A DNA stretch of 64,000 bases, taken from Bradyrhizobium sp. JYMT SZCCT0180 (GTDB lineage: Bacteria; Pseudomonadota; Alphaproteobacteria; Rhizobiales; Xanthobacteraceae). The stretch covers positions 124,001 to 188,000 of the forward strand of contig NZ_JAFCLZ010000002.1 of assembly GCF_018130165.1 (NCBI RefSeq), given 5' to 3'. A program made the translations under genes and the position numbers. The notes under the pieces are model-generated. The model had not been told where the DNA came from, did not search any database, and worked only from the letters and a program-made list of their open reading frames with translations. Shown here piece by piece: positions 44,288 to 55,005 of the stretch (its first letter is position 1; each line of letters begins with the position of its first letter).

Positions 44288-45193
44288 TCAGGCAACGCGA
44301 ACGCTGTCACGTGCGCGCCTTGATAACACCTCATCGCGACGGTTCGAGATGCCGGTGCGTAAATGATGGGCGAGCAGCGCGCCTGCCGGTGATAGGTCAG
44401 TGGCGCGATGCAGGCAAATGTCGGCAGCCGGCAGTCTCGGCAGGCCGTCATGGTCCGACAGCACGCGCAACCGCGGCGGAAGGGTGCCGGCCTTGACGAC
44501 GGTCACGGCCAGACCCAGCGCTGCGACCGCTTCCACGGCGGCAAGGCTGTGGCTGACAAAAGCCAGCCGCCACGGACGCCTGGCGGCATCCAGCGCGTCG
44601 ATTGCCCATTTCCGGAACAGGCAGCCCTGCGGATACAGCGCCACCGGCAGCGGCTCCTGCTGTTCGACCGGGTGAGAAGCGCTGGTTGCCCATACGGCTT
44701 GTTCGCGGCGCAGGAATTCGCCGTCGCCGCGGCCTTCGGGATGCATTGCGATGACGAGGTCGTAGGCCTCGCCGAGCCTTGCCGGCATCGAGGCTGTGAG
44801 CCCGGTTTCCATCTCGACATGGATGCGCGGATAGCCGGCGAGGAAGCTCGCCAGCAGGGCAGGGACGACGCATGTGCCGTAATCGTCCATCACACCTAAC
44901 CGAACCACGCCTTCGACCTTGCGCTCGGCGAGCTTGCCGACCGCTTCCTCGTTCAGCGTGAGAATTTGCCGCGCATATCCAAGCAGGCCTTCGCCCGCGG
45001 CGCTCAAATCGACATTCGCCTTGGTCCGGTTGAACAGTTCGGCGCCGAGGCGATCTTCCAGGCGCTTGATCTGCATGCTCACGGCCGACTGGGTCCGGTT
45101 CAGCATGATGGCGGCACGCGTGAAGGAGCGGTGGTCCGCCACCGCGACGAATGCCAGCAACAGATCGGGATCAAGGTTGGGCTTGGTCATCAC
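44288..45193 (-). CDS. LysR family transcriptional regulator
   Basis: This is a 301-residue regulator. The N-terminal winged HTH reads LLLAFVAVADHRSFTRAAIMLNRTQSAVSMQIKRLEDRLGAELFNR, the LysR pattern. The C-terminal effector domain has RLGVMDDYGTCVVPALLASF and a periplasmic-binding-like fold. It is divergent from the EamA gene (94-bp gap), the usual LysR layout, so EamA is its likely target. The effector is unknown. The stop lies 5 nt from the start of the site-2 protease gene on the same strand. Confidence 0.93.
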   Translation of the reverse strand: MMTKPNLDPDLLLAFVAVADHRSFTRAAIMLNRTQSAVSMQIKRLEDRLGAELFNRTKANVDLSAAGEGLLGYARQILTLNEEAVGKLAERKVEGVVRLGVMDDYGTCVVPALLASFLAGYPRIHVEMETGLTASMPARLGEAYDLVIAMHPEGRGDGEFLRREQAVWATSASHPVEQQEPLPVALYPQGCLFRKWAIDALDAARRPWRLAFVSHSLAAVEAVAALGLAVTVVKAGTLPPRLRVLSDHDGLPRLPAADICLHRATDLSPAGALLAHHLRTGISNRRDEVLSRRARDSVRVA

Positions 45194-45287
45194 AATGCGT
45201 TATTTCTTGCATCAATTAAATTCCATTTGTTGATTAGTACCCCTCCCTTATCCTCGCGCGCAAGCCGGTAAAGTGAGGATTTGACTG

Positions 45288-46187
45288 ATGGGAGAAGTGT
45301 GGGGAGTGCTGGCGGCGGTATTATCCAGCGCGCTTGGCGGGACTTCGATCGGCGCCACCCGCTATCTCGTGAGCGCGATTGATCCGCTCGCCATCGGCTC
45401 GTTCCGGTTCGGCATTGGGTTCGTATTGCTGTTGCCGGTGGCGCTGTGGCAGGGCGGTCGCTGGCCCGCACGCCGGGATTGGCCCGCCGTGGCCGGCTTG
45501 GGCGTGCTGTTCTTTGCCCTGTTCCCGCTGCTGTTCAACGCCTCCCTCATCTTCACCACGGCGGCGCGGGGGGCGCTCGCCCTGTCGACTCTTCCGTTGC
45601 TGACCATGGTCGTCGGTGCGGCGCTCGGCAGCGAAGCGTTGACGTTGCGCAAATCGCTCGGAGTTGTCGTCGCGATGCTCGGCGTCGCGATCGCGCTGCT
45701 GTCGGGCCTGGCCTTTGCGCCGCCTGGCGCCTGGCGCGGCGATCTTCTGATGGTCGGCGCGGCCTTGTGCATGGCGCTCTACAGCATCTGGTCCAAGCCC
45801 TTCATCGTGCGCTCGGGGCCGATTCCGTTCACCACGATGGCCATGGGTGTCGGCGCGGCGTGCCTGATCCTGATTTCCTGCGGGCGCGGCAGTTTCGCGC
45901 CGGTTGCCGATTTCGGGATGCCGCAATGGCTCGCCGCGACTTATCTCGGAGCCTTCGGCAGCGCGCTCACATTCTATCTCTGGGCGTTCGCGCTGGCGCG
46001 CACGACGCCGACCCGTGTCGCCATATCGGTCACCGTCAATCCGGTCGCGGCGTCGCTGGTCGGCGCGGTGTTGCTCCACGAACCGCTCAGCTGGAACCTG
46101 GTCGGCGGCATCGTGACGGTCTTCGCCGGGATCTGGATCGCGACGACGTCAGGGCGGCAAGCGAGGGCGGCAACTCAGCCGTCTTGA
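45288..46187 (+). CDS. EamA family (DMT) transporter
   Basis: This is a 299-residue inner-membrane exporter with two EamA repeats and ten helices. It opens GEVWGVLAAVLSSALGGTSIGATRYLV and ends with GAVLLHEPLSWNLVGGIVTVFAGIWIATTSG, the RhaT/YdcZ-like C-terminal signature. The family exports amino acids or small metabolites. The gene is divergent from lysR and tail-to-tail with an SDR. Confidence 0.92.
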   Translation: MGEVWGVLAAVLSSALGGTSIGATRYLVSAIDPLAIGSFRFGIGFVLLLPVALWQGGRWPARRDWPAVAGLGVLFFALFPLLFNASLIFTTAARGALALSTLPLLTMVVGAALGSEALTLRKSLGVVVAMLGVAIALLSGLAFAPPGAWRGDLLMVGAALCMALYSIWSKPFIVRSGPIPFTTMAMGVGAACLILISCGRGSFAPVADFGMPQWLAATYLGAFGSALTFYLWAFALARTTPTRVAISVTVNPVAASLVGAVLLHEPLSWNLVGGIVTVFAGIWIATTSGRQARAATQPS

Positions 46188-46193
46188 GGCTTG

Positions 46194-46940
46194 CTAATAG
46201 GTGGCTCGGCCGCCGGAAATATCGAACACGGCGCCGGTCGAGAAGGCGCAGTCTTCCGACGCCAGCCACGCCACCATCGACGCCAGCTCCTGCACCAGCA
46301 GGAAGCGGGCTTTCGGAATCTTCGCGAGCATGAAGTCGATGTGCTGCTGCGTCATCTGATCGAAGATCGCGGTCTTCGCGGCCGCCGGCGTCACGGCATT
46401 GACGAGGATATCGTGCGCCGCCAGCTCCTTGCCGAGCGATTTTGTCAACGCGATTACACCGGCCTTGGACGCCGAATAATGCGCGGCGTTCGGATTGCCT
46501 TCCTTGCCGGCGATCGAGGCGATGTTGACGATACGGCCGTATTTGTTGGCGAGCATCGCCGGCACCACGGCCTTGCAGCAGATGAAGGGACCGTCGAGGT
46601 TGATGGCCATCACCTTGCGCCAGTCTGCGAGGTCCATCTCCCAGACGGTCTTGTTGGCACCGGTGATGCCTGCATTGTTGACGAGGATGTCGATCTTGCC
46701 GAACGCCTTCAGCGTCGCGTCGCGCGCGCTTTCGACCGCGGCCAGGTCAGAGACGTCGACCTTGAACGCGCGGGCATTCTCGCCGATTTCCGCGGCGGTC
46801 CGTTCCGCGAACGGCAGGTCATAGTCCCAGATCGCGACCTTGGCGCCTGACGCCACAAAGCGTTCGGTGATTGCGCGCCCAAAACCCTGCGCGCCGCCGG
46901 TAACGACGGCGCAGCGGCCGTTCAGATCGATCTTGTTCAT
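46194..46940 (-). CDS. SDR family dehydrogenase (sugar locus)
   Basis: This is a 248-residue classical SDR. It shows GGAQGFG (TGxxxGxG), NNAG in ILVNNAGITG, the catalytic Ser in NIASIAGKEG, and YSASK. It is probably an oxidoreductase for a sugar or sugar-acid intermediate, given the dehydratase, aldolase and transporter around it. It ends 7 nt from the convergent EamA gene and starts 26 nt after the second SDR. The substrate cannot be read from sequence. Confidence 0.88.
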   Translation of the reverse strand: MNKIDLNGRCAVVTGGAQGFGRAITERFVASGAKVAIWDYDLPFAERTAAEIGENARAFKVDVSDLAAVESARDATLKAFGKIDILVNNAGITGANKTVWEMDLADWRKVMAINLDGPFICCKAVVPAMLANKYGRIVNIASIAGKEGNPNAAHYSASKAGVIALTKSLGKELAAHDILVNAVTPAAAKTAIFDQMTQQHIDFMLAKIPKARFLLVQELASMVAWLASEDCAFSTGAVFDISGGRATY

Positions 46941-46966
46941 GCTGGAATCCCCTAGTCGCGTGGACG

Positions 46967-47698
46967 TCAGAGCATGTAGCCGCCATCGACGACGAGGTCG
47001 ACGCCGGTGGTGAATGCGCTTTCGTCGCTCCCAAGATAGATCGCCATGGCCGCGATTTCCTCTGCGGTACCGAGGCGGCCCATCTTCTGGCGGGCAACGA
47101 ACTTCTCGCGTCCATCCGGGCCGGCGGCGGCCGCGCGATCGAGCATCGAAGGCGTCTCCACGGTGCCGGGGCAGATGCTGTTGCAACGGATGCCCTGGTT
47201 GATGAAGTCGAGCGCAACCGCGCGCGTGAGCAGCGAAACCGCCGCCTTGGACGCACTGTAGACATAGCGGTTGGCCGGTGGCCGGAGCGCCGCGCAGGAC
47301 GAGATGTTGACGATGCTGCCGCCGCCGCCTGCGATCATGGCTGGCAGAAACGCCCTGATGGTCCGGTGCATGGATTTGACGTTGAGGTCGAACGAGAAAT
47401 CCCAGTCTTCTTCCGAACACTCCATGATGGTTCCGTGGTGCACGAAGCCAGCCGCATTGAGCAGGATATCGATCTTTCCAACGCGCTTGGCGAAGGCGTT
47501 GACGCCAGCAGTGCTGCGAACGTCGAGCCGGGCCGTCTCGGCGACGCCTTCCTTGCCCAGGGTGGCAATGCCGCTTTCATTGATGTCGGTGGCGATGACA
47601 GTGGCGCCTTCGCGCGCGAATGCTATTGCGCAGGCACGCCCGATGCCCGCCGCCGCGGCGGTGACGACAGCGCGCTTTCCCTTCAGTCGATCAGACAT
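46967..47698 (-). CDS. SDR family dehydrogenase, keto-deoxy-sugar-acid type
   Basis: This is a 243-residue classical SDR with the cofactor site TAAAAGIG (GxxxGxG variant), LNAAG, the catalytic Ser in NISSCAA, and YSASKAAVSL. Its composition and the DFINQGIRCNSICPGTVETPSML segment resemble 2-keto-3-deoxy-fuconate/rhamnonate dehydrogenases (inference). It lies in the same transcription direction as the dehydratase, which could supply a 2-keto-3-deoxy acid. Confidence 0.85.
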   Translation of the reverse strand: MSDRLKGKRAVVTAAAAGIGRACAIAFAREGATVIATDINESGIATLGKEGVAETARLDVRSTAGVNAFAKRVGKIDILLNAAGFVHHGTIMECSEEDWDFSFDLNVKSMHRTIRAFLPAMIAGGGGSIVNISSCAALRPPANRYVYSASKAAVSLLTRAVALDFINQGIRCNSICPGTVETPSMLDRAAAAGPDGREKFVARQKMGRLGTAEEIAAMAIYLGSDESAFTTGVDLVVDGGYML

Positions 47699-47721
47699 TC
47701 TCGGTTACTCCTGATTTGTTC

Positions 47722-47795
47722 GTCATTCCGGGGCGATGCGAAGCATCGAACCCGGAATCTCGAGATTCCGGGTTCGCTTCGCGCCCCGGAATGAC
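47722..47795. repeat. Palindromic repeat, GTCATTCCGGGGCG type
   Basis: GTCATTCCGGGGCGATGCGA on the left and CGCGCCCCGGAATGAC on the right are complementary. AACCCGGAATCTCGAGATTCCGGGTT in the centre is a near-perfect palindrome around CTCGAG. It lies between the SDR and the dehydratase. Confidence 0.9.
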
Positions 47796-47803
47796 GATGA
47801 TGC

Positions 47804-49624
47804 CTAATGATTATCCCGCGCCACGCCGACCGTGCCTGCGATATCCTGATAGCGCGTGGCGAGTTCCATGCAGGCGCCGGTGGCCTGCTGGCCGACAGTC
47901 GAGCGATAGAGTTCCTGCCACGGCGTCTGGTGCGCCGGGTATTTGAAGCCGCCGCCCGCCTTCAGGTCGGCGTGACGCTGCTTCAGTTCCGCATCCGAAA
48001 TGAGGATGTTCGCCGAGCCCTTGTTGAGGTCGATGCGGACCTTGTCGCCGGTCTTCAAGATCGCGAGGCCGCCACTGGCGGCGGCTTCCGGCGAGGCATT
48101 AAGGATCGATGGCGAGCCCGAGGTGCCGGATTGCCGGCCGTCGCCGATGCAGGGCAGGGCCAGGATGCCGCGTTTGATCAGCGCCGCCGGCGGCTGCATG
48201 TTCACGACTTCGGCGCCGCCAGGATAACCGATCGGGCCGGCGCCGCGGATGAACAGCACGCAGTGCTCGTCGATATTGAGCGAGGGATCATCGATCCGGT
48301 CGTGATAGTCCTCCGGGCCCTCGAACACGATGGCGCGGCCCTCGAACGCGTTCAGGTCCTTGGCGTTGCTGAGATAGCGGTCACGGAATTCCTTGGAGAT
48401 CACGCTGGTCTTCATGATCGCGGAATCGAACAGATTGCCGCGCAACACCAGGAAGCCGGCCTCCTTGACCAGCGGCTTGTCGTAGTTCCAGATCACGTCG
48501 CCATCGGGTTTTGTCGCCTCGCGGCAATTCTCGCCCATGGTGCGGCCGTTGACCGTTTTGACGGCTTCATGGATTTTCTTGTGCGCCATCAATTCGCGAA
48601 CCACCGTCGGCACGCCGCCAGCGCGGTGAAATTCCTCGCCAAGATAGAAGCCGGCCGGCTGCAGGTTCACCAGCATCGGGATCTCGTGGCCGTGTTTCTG
48701 CCAGTCATCGATCGAGAGCTCGACGCCGATGTGGCGCGCCAGCGCGTTGATGTGGATTGGCGCGTTGGTCGAGCCGCCGATCGCCGAGTTCACCACGATG
48801 CAGTTCTCGAACGCCTCGCGGGTCAGGATGTCGGACGGTTTGAGATCCTCCCAGACCATCTCGACGATCCGCTTTCCGGTCTCGTAGGCGATCTGGCCGC
48901 GCTCGCGGTAGGGAGCGGGAATCGCCGCGCAGCCCGGCAGCGACATGCCGAGCGCCTCGGCCAGCGAGTTCATCGTCGAGGCCGTGCCCATGGTGTTGCA
49001 ATGGCCGACCGACGGCGCGGACGAGGACACGATCTCGATGAATTCGTTGTAGTCGATCTCGCCGGCGGCAAGCCGTTCGCGTTGCTTCCAGACGATGGTG
49101 CCGGATCCGGTGCGCTCACCGTTGAACCAGCCGTTGAGCATCGGGCCGCCCGAGAGCACGATAGCGGGCAGATTGACGGTTGCGGCTGCCATCAGGCAGG
49201 CCGGGGTGGTCTTGTCGCAGCCGGTGGTCAGCACCACGCCGTCCAGCGGATAGCCGAACAGCAGTTCGACGAGGCCGAGATAGGCGAGGTTGCGATCGAG
49301 CGCCGCGGTCGGGCGCTTGCCGGTCTCCTGGATCGGATGCACCGGGAATTCCATCGCAATGCCACCGGCCATGCGGATGCCCTCGCGCACCCGGTGCGCC
49401 AGTTCGAGATGGTGGCGGTTGCACGGCGACAGATCGTTGCCGGTCTGTGCGATGCCGATGATTGGCTTGCCGGACTGCAATTCCGCGCGCGTCAGGCCGT
49501 AATTGAGATAGCGCTCCAGATAGAGCGCGGTCATCCCCGGATTGTGCGGGTTGTCAAACCACTCGAGGGAACGAAGTCTCCGTCCCTTGCCATTACTGGC
49601 ACCATTGTTGTCATTTTTTTTCAT
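47804..49624 (-). CDS. IlvD/Edd family sugar-acid dehydratase
   Basis: This is a 606-residue Fe-S dehydratase. Conserved cysteines occur in [25 protein letters not shown] and [21 protein letters not shown], the iron-sulfur ligands of this family. [22 protein letters not shown] is the substrate-site motif. The length and the [27 protein letters not shown] start match the arabinonate/xylonate dehydratase branch more than IlvD proper. It would form a 2-keto-3-deoxy acid. A LacI-type operator lies 143 nt upstream of the start (49767-49780). The ATG at 49624 follows GGGAGG. Confidence 0.9.
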   Translation of the reverse strand: MKKNDNNGASNGKGRRLRSLEWFDNPHNPGMTALYLERYLNYGLTRAELQSGKPIIGIAQTGNDLSPCNRHHLELAHRVREGIRMAGGIAMEFPVHPIQETGKRPTAALDRNLAYLGLVELLFGYPLDGVVLTTGCDKTTPACLMAAATVNLPAIVLSGGPMLNGWFNGERTGSGTIVWKQRERLAAGEIDYNEFIEIVSSSAPSVGHCNTMGTASTMNSLAEALGMSLPGCAAIPAPYRERGQIAYETGKRIVEMVWEDLKPSDILTREAFENCIVVNSAIGGSTNAPIHINALARHIGVELSIDDWQKHGHEIPMLVNLQPAGFYLGEEFHRAGGVPTVVRELMAHKKIHEAVKTVNGRTMGENCREATKPDGDVIWNYDKPLVKEAGFLVLRGNLFDSAIMKTSVISKEFRDRYLSNAKDLNAFEGRAIVFEGPEDYHDRIDDPSLNIDEHCVLFIRGAGPIGYPGGAEVVNMQPPAALIKRGILALPCIGDGRQSGTSGSPSILNASPEAAASGGLAILKTGDKVRIDLNKGSANILISDAELKQRHADLKAGGGFKYPAHQTPWQELYRSTVGQQATGACMELATRYQDIAGTVGVARDNH

Positions 49625-49766
49625 TGGTTCCTCCCGCACTGCAAACTGCTTTAGGCGGCTCAAATCACGGCAGCGGTTTCCACCATGCTCAAAGTTTCAT
49701 CCGCTGCAAACGCGGCCGCGCATCCAATTTCCTGACTCTCTTGTTCGATCCTAGTTCGCGCCAAAA

Positions 49767-49780
49767 GACAGCGCTACCAT
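49767..49780 (-). promoter_or_regulatory. LacI-type operator, dehydratase side
   Basis: GACAGCGCTACCAT matches exactly the site at 50894-50907. The AGCGCT centre is the usual LacI-family half-site junction. It lies upstream of the dehydratase gene and downstream of lacI. Confidence 0.72.
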
Positions 49781-49818
49781 TTTCTATGCAACCCCGCATG
49801 AGCCCTGCGAAACAAGGC

Positions 49819-50850
49819 TCAAGCCGTCTGCGGCGTCGAACTTTCGCGGATCATCAGTTGAAAACCAAGGTCGAGGACCGGTTCCCGCGGCCGGCGGCCC
49901 TCGATTGCGTCGATCACCATGGTGATGGCGTGACGGCCCATCTCATAGCGATTGGTACGCACGCTGGTGAGGGAGGGGACGGCGGAAGCCATGAATTCCA
50001 GATCGTTGAAGCCGACAATCGCTATCTCGCCGGGAACTGATATTTGGCGGCGCTGGCATTCGAACAGCACGCCGAGCGCAAGGTCGTCATTGACGCAGAA
50101 TACCGCATCGATATCGGGCGTCTTTGCAATGAGATCGGCGAACAGCGTACCGCCGAGCGTCACGGTGGTCGGCACCGTCGTTGTGACGACGAGGTTTGGA
50201 TCGAACAGCGAGGCCGCCTTCATGGCGTCGCGATAGCCGTCGAACCGCCGCTGGACGCGGGGATCCATCCGCGCGCCGAGGAAGCCGATGCGCCGGCGCC
50301 CTTGCTCGAGAATATGCGAAATGGCCGCAAAACTGGCGTCGTAATGCGAAAAGCCGATCATCATGTCGACCGGGCTGTCCCCGATCTCCATGATCTGCGC
50401 GACCGGGCAATCCATGGTCTCCAGGATGGCGCGGGATTCCGCGGTCTGGTTGATGCCGGTCACGATCAATCCGGCCGGCTTCTGCGCCCGGAACAGCCGC
50501 AGCATCTTCTCTTCCTGCAGGATGCTGTAGCGCGTATTGGTCAACTGGATGCTGTAGCGGCTCTGCTCGGACGAATCGTAAATGCCACGCAGGACGTCGG
50601 CGAACACGCTGTTGGTCAACGACGGAATCACGACGCCGATGACTTCAGTGCGATGCGAGGCCAGCGCGCGCGCCGCCAGATTGGGCACGTAGCCCAGTTC
50701 CTTTACGGCGCTGTCGACGCGTTCGCGTTTGGCGAGCGACAGCGCATCCGGGTTTCTGAAGAAGCGGGATGCGGTGATTGGCGACACGCCAGCCAGCTTG
50801 GCGACCTCGGTGAGGCGGATTTTGCCAGACTTTGTCGGTTTTCGTGCCAT
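49819..50850 (-). CDS. LacI family transcriptional regulator
   Basis: This is a 343-residue repressor. The N-terminal HTH reads IRLTEVAKLAGVSPITASRFFRNPDALS, the LacI pattern, followed by the hinge helix NLAARALASHRTEVIGVVIPSL. The periplasmic-binding-like sensor domain has VGFNDLEFMASAVPSLTSVR, the conserved C-terminal motif. The effector is probably a sugar or a sugar-acid intermediate. It is divergent from the ABC transporter genes, and two identical operators lie before it and the dehydratase. Confidence 0.94.
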   Translation of the reverse strand: MARKPTKSGKIRLTEVAKLAGVSPITASRFFRNPDALSLAKRERVDSAVKELGYVPNLAARALASHRTEVIGVVIPSLTNSVFADVLRGIYDSSEQSRYSIQLTNTRYSILQEEKMLRLFRAQKPAGLIVTGINQTAESRAILETMDCPVAQIMEIGDSPVDMMIGFSHYDASFAAISHILEQGRRRIGFLGARMDPRVQRRFDGYRDAMKAASLFDPNLVVTTTVPTTVTLGGTLFADLIAKTPDIDAVFCVNDDLALGVLFECQRRQISVPGEIAIVGFNDLEFMASAVPSLTSVRTNRYEMGRHAITMVIDAIEGRRPREPVLDLGFQLMIRESSTPQTA

Positions 50851-50893
50851 TCTGCGCTCATATCACAACGAACGAGACAAATGAACAATTATT

Positions 50894-50907
50894 GACAGCG
50901 CTACCAT
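50894..50907. promoter_or_regulatory. LacI-type operator in the lacI/ABC divergent region
   Basis: GACAGCGCTACCAT, preceded by ATT, covers TTGACA (50892-50897), a consensus -35 box on the plus strand. It is identical to the site before the dehydratase. It lies 44 nt from the lacI start and 143 nt from the ABC ATPase start, so one repressor could control both sides. Confidence 0.75.
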
Positions 50908-51049
50908 CGCGTTGCTAAAAACCTCGGGACTGCGGATGATAATGCTTGGCTGAATTCGGCTGGATGGCATTAAAGTCGAACAAGACAGCATGACGCCGGC
51001 CTTCGTCCGATGGCGTCAGAAAACAGAAAATGGATGGGAGAGAAGTTCG

Positions 51050-52117
<1,068 letters not shown>

Positions 52118-52595
52118 AAATGACAATCAGATTCGGTAGCCGTACGAACTTGACGGCTGCATCGTAAATGACCTGGAAAAATCCGAGTAACCAGGCTGGT
52201 TTGAGATTTATTGGGTGAATCCGGGAGGAAATGAAAAGCACAAGACCGACGTTACATCGAGAGACCTGCATGTCTCGCAAACATCGAGACCGAGATTGAA
52301 TATCCGGTGCCGGTGTAGACGGATACATTCAGGGGGAATTCGCAATGCTCAAGGCGGCTCCATTCCAAGGTAGCGCAATGGTGCCGCGCACGGTTTGTTA
52401 AAGCGCTTGTCGCTTGACAGACTGAAACGGCGTTTCATTCCCTACGACAGAATCTGGATGGAGTTTCCGGCCGTCGCCGTATACATTCGTGTTGGCGCCG
52501 TCGGCAACACTCGATCCTTGTTCAATTAACGGGCCACAAGAGCCCCGCTTCAAAATCAGGAGACGCTTACCCACGCTTCCCAGGGAGGGGATTCA
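52118..52595. other. 478-nt intergenic region before the solute-binding protein gene
   Basis: No gene is supported. It contains a LacI-type core AAGCGCTT (52401-52408), a TTGACA box (52414-52419) and a palindrome TGAAACGGCGTTTCA (52423-52437). A separate promoter for the binding-protein operon is likely here, apart from that of the upstream ATPase. Confidence 0.55.
52423..52437. promoter_or_regulatory. 15-bp palindrome, possible second operator type
   Basis: TGAAACG and CGTTTCA flank a single G. TGAAACGTTTCA-like sites are common LacI-family operators, but the extra central base makes this one unusual. It lies 3 nt after TTGACA, so a bound repressor would block the promoter. Confidence 0.55.
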
Positions 52596-53897
52596 ATGAC
52601 CAAGATCAATCGACGTAAATTCCTGAAGACCACCGGCGGCATGGCCGCCGTCCTGGCGTCCGTCAAGATGCCGGCCATCGCACAGGGCACGCCGGAAGTG
52701 CACATTCTGCGCTGGAATGACTTCGTTCCCGCCTGCGATGCCTATCTGAAGACCAAGCTGTTCCCCGAAGCGGAGAAGGCGCTCGGCATCAAGGTCAAGT
52801 TCGAAACCGTCAACGCCAACGATCTGCAGGCGCGCATTACGTCGGGCATTCAGGCCGGCGCCGGCCCCGATGTGATCATGCTGAACAACAACCATCCTCA
52901 CCTCTACAAGGCGAGCCTCGTCGATGTGTCCGACGTTGCGGCGGATGTCGCGAAGGCCCAGGGCGATTGGTACAAAGCCGCATTGGCCAACGCCTCGTCG
53001 GGCGGCCAGTTCTTCGGCGTGCCGATGAACTACGTCGGCGGCTTGAACGCCTGGCGCGTGTCGATGTTCAAGGACATCGGGCTGACCGAATTCCCCAAGA
53101 CCTGGGACGCCTATCGTGACGCAGGCAAGAAATTGAAGGCCAAGGGCTTTCCGATCGGCCAGTCGCTCGGCCAGTCGTTCGGCGATCCGGTCGGCTTCGC
53201 GTATCCGTTCCTGTGGTCGTTCGGCGGGGCCGAGGTCGACGACAAGGGCAAGGTCGCCATCAACTCGAAGGAAACCATCGAGGCCGTCAAATACATGACC
53301 GGTCTTTGGAAGGATTCGATGGACGAGGGCGGCCTCGCGTGGGACGACTCGTCCAACAACCGCGCCTTCCTGGCCAGCACCATCTGCACGACGCTGAACG
53401 GCGCATCCATCTACATCGAGGCTTCGCGCAAGCCCGACCAGTACAAGATGGCCGACGGCAAGCCGCTCAAGGACGACATCCAGCACGCATTCTTGCCGGC
53501 AGGTCCGAAAGGCGTGTTCGGTCTTCATCTCGTTCAGTCGCACGTCATTCCGACCTATTCGAAGAACCAGAAGCCGGCCAAGGATCTGCTGCGGTTCATG
53601 CAGACCAAGGCCAACTACGAGCCGTGGTTCGAGACGGGACAGGGCTTCTACACGCCGCCCACGTCCGGATGGGAAACGCACAAGGTCTGGACGCAGAATC
53701 CGGTGATGGCGCCGTTCGCGTTGATCGGAAAGTCAGGTTTGGCGCCCGGATATCCCGGTGAGCCGAATGCCAAAGCCGCCGAAGTGCTGTCTAAATACCT
53801 GATCGGCAACATGTTTGCAGCGGCCATCAAGGGCCAGTCGGCCGAGGACGCCGTCAAGGCGTGCGAGAGCCAGCTGAAATCGATCTACGGCGCCTGA
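52596..53897 (+). CDS. Extracellular solute-binding protein, CUT1 sugar ABC transporter
   Basis: This is a 433-residue periplasmic binding protein of the family 1 type. The N-terminus NRRKFLKTTGGMAAVLASVKMPAIAQ carries twin arginines and a signal, so Tat export is likely. The mature part has HILRWNDFVPACDAYLKTKLFP and ITSGIQAGAGPDVIML, typical of sugar-binding subunits. The substrate is likely a sugar or sugar-acid oligomer but is not predicted from motifs. The operon continues with two permeases and an ATPase. Confidence 0.92.
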   Translation: MTKINRRKFLKTTGGMAAVLASVKMPAIAQGTPEVHILRWNDFVPACDAYLKTKLFPEAEKALGIKVKFETVNANDLQARITSGIQAGAGPDVIMLNNNHPHLYKASLVDVSDVAADVAKAQGDWYKAALANASSGGQFFGVPMNYVGGLNAWRVSMFKDIGLTEFPKTWDAYRDAGKKLKAKGFPIGQSLGQSFGDPVGFAYPFLWSFGGAEVDDKGKVAINSKETIEAVKYMTGLWKDSMDEGGLAWDDSSNNRAFLASTICTTLNGASIYIEASRKPDQYKMADGKPLKDDIQHAFLPAGPKGVFGLHLVQSHVIPTYSKNQKPAKDLLRFMQTKANYEPWFETGQGFYTPPTSGWETHKVWTQNPVMAPFALIGKSGLAPGYPGEPNAKAAEVLSKYLIGNMFAAAIKGQSAEDAVKACESQLKSIYGA

Positions 53898-54020
53898 CGC
53901 GAGCAGGCCCCTGTCGCCGCTCGTGGCGACAGGGACCTTTCCGCATTGCCGTTTTTCTCGGTGCGCCATTCATTGGCGACGAAGCATCATGCGTCTACAC
54001 CTGGATTCTGGATTGATGTA

Positions 54021-54962
54021 ATGGCGACGACTGAGATGTCTGTTCCCGGCGGCGGTATCATCGTCGGCAAGCCGAAATGGCGACCGTTGGAGAGCGAGGG
54101 CAACCTCGCGATGCTGCTTCTGTTGCCGACGATCGCGCTGTTGCTGATGTTCATCGCCTACCCGTTCATGCGCGGGATTTTGCTGGCCGTCACCAATTCG
54201 AAGGTCGGCGTGATCGGCGATTTCGTCGGTTTCGAGAACTTCGCGCGCCTGTTGAAGGACCCGATTTTCCACGCCGTCGTCTACAACACGTTCCTCTACA
54301 CATTTGTCACGACGGTGTTCAAACTCATCCTGGGTCTCTGGCTCGCCCTGCTTCTCAATCGCGATTTCAAGTTCAAGGCGTTCACGCGCGCCTTCATCCT
54401 GCTGCCGTTCATTGTGCCGACCGTGCTCGCCTGCTTCGCCTGGAAGTGGATGTTCGATCCGACCTTCTCGGTGCTGAACTGGATGCTGTTCAAGCTGGGC
54501 GTCGTTGCTGCGGGTGCGGGCGTCAACTGGCTCGGCGACGGCGATCTTGCGATGCTGTCGATCATGATCGTCAACATCTGGCGCGGCGTGCCGTTCTTCG
54601 CGATTTCGCTGATGGCGGGCCTGCAGACCATCAGTCCTGACCTTGGTGAGGCCGCCGCCATCGACGGTGCCAAGCCGTTGCAGCGGTTCTGGTACATTAC
54701 CTGGCCGCTGCTGATGCCGGTGACCATGGTCGTGGTGCTGTTTTCGGTCATCCAGACCTTTTCCGACTTCCAGATCGTTTATGTCATGACCGGCGGCGGC
54801 CCGGCCAATGCGACCCACCTGTTCGCGACCTATGCCTACCAGCTCGGCGTCGGCACCGGCCTGCTCAGTCAAGGCGCCGCCGTCTCGCTCGCGATGTTCC
54901 CGCTTCTGTTTGGCATTGTGATCTTTCAGTTGATGTACATCCGCAGGGTGGAGACACGGTGA
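54021..54962 (+). CDS. Sugar ABC transporter permease (MalF-like)
   Basis: This is a 313-residue inner-membrane permease with six helices (opening LLLLPTIALLLMFIAYPFMRGILLAV). The EAA loop GEAAAIDGAKPLQRFWYITWPLLMPV is near its C-terminus and contacts the ATPase. It belongs to the CUT1 binding-protein-dependent family. The ATG at 54021 has a weak Shine-Dalgarno sequence. The next permease starts 43 nt after its stop. Confidence 0.92.
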   Translation: MATTEMSVPGGGIIVGKPKWRPLESEGNLAMLLLLPTIALLLMFIAYPFMRGILLAVTNSKVGVIGDFVGFENFARLLKDPIFHAVVYNTFLYTFVTTVFKLILGLWLALLLNRDFKFKAFTRAFILLPFIVPTVLACFAWKWMFDPTFSVLNWMLFKLGVVAAGAGVNWLGDGDLAMLSIMIVNIWRGVPFFAISLMAGLQTISPDLGEAAAIDGAKPLQRFWYITWPLLMPVTMVVVLFSVIQTFSDFQIVYVMTGGGPANATHLFATYAYQLGVGTGLLSQGAAVSLAMFPLLFGIVIFQLMYIRRVETR

Positions 54963-55005
54963 TGAGTAATTGCTTCTCCTCTCCACTCAGCCTGGAGTCC
55001 CGCCT

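Noticed and set aside
47807..49654. Open frame of 615 codons antisense to the dehydratase
   Set aside because: It covers exactly the IlvD/Edd gene, and its composition (Arg, His, Asp) is that of a GC-rich shadow.
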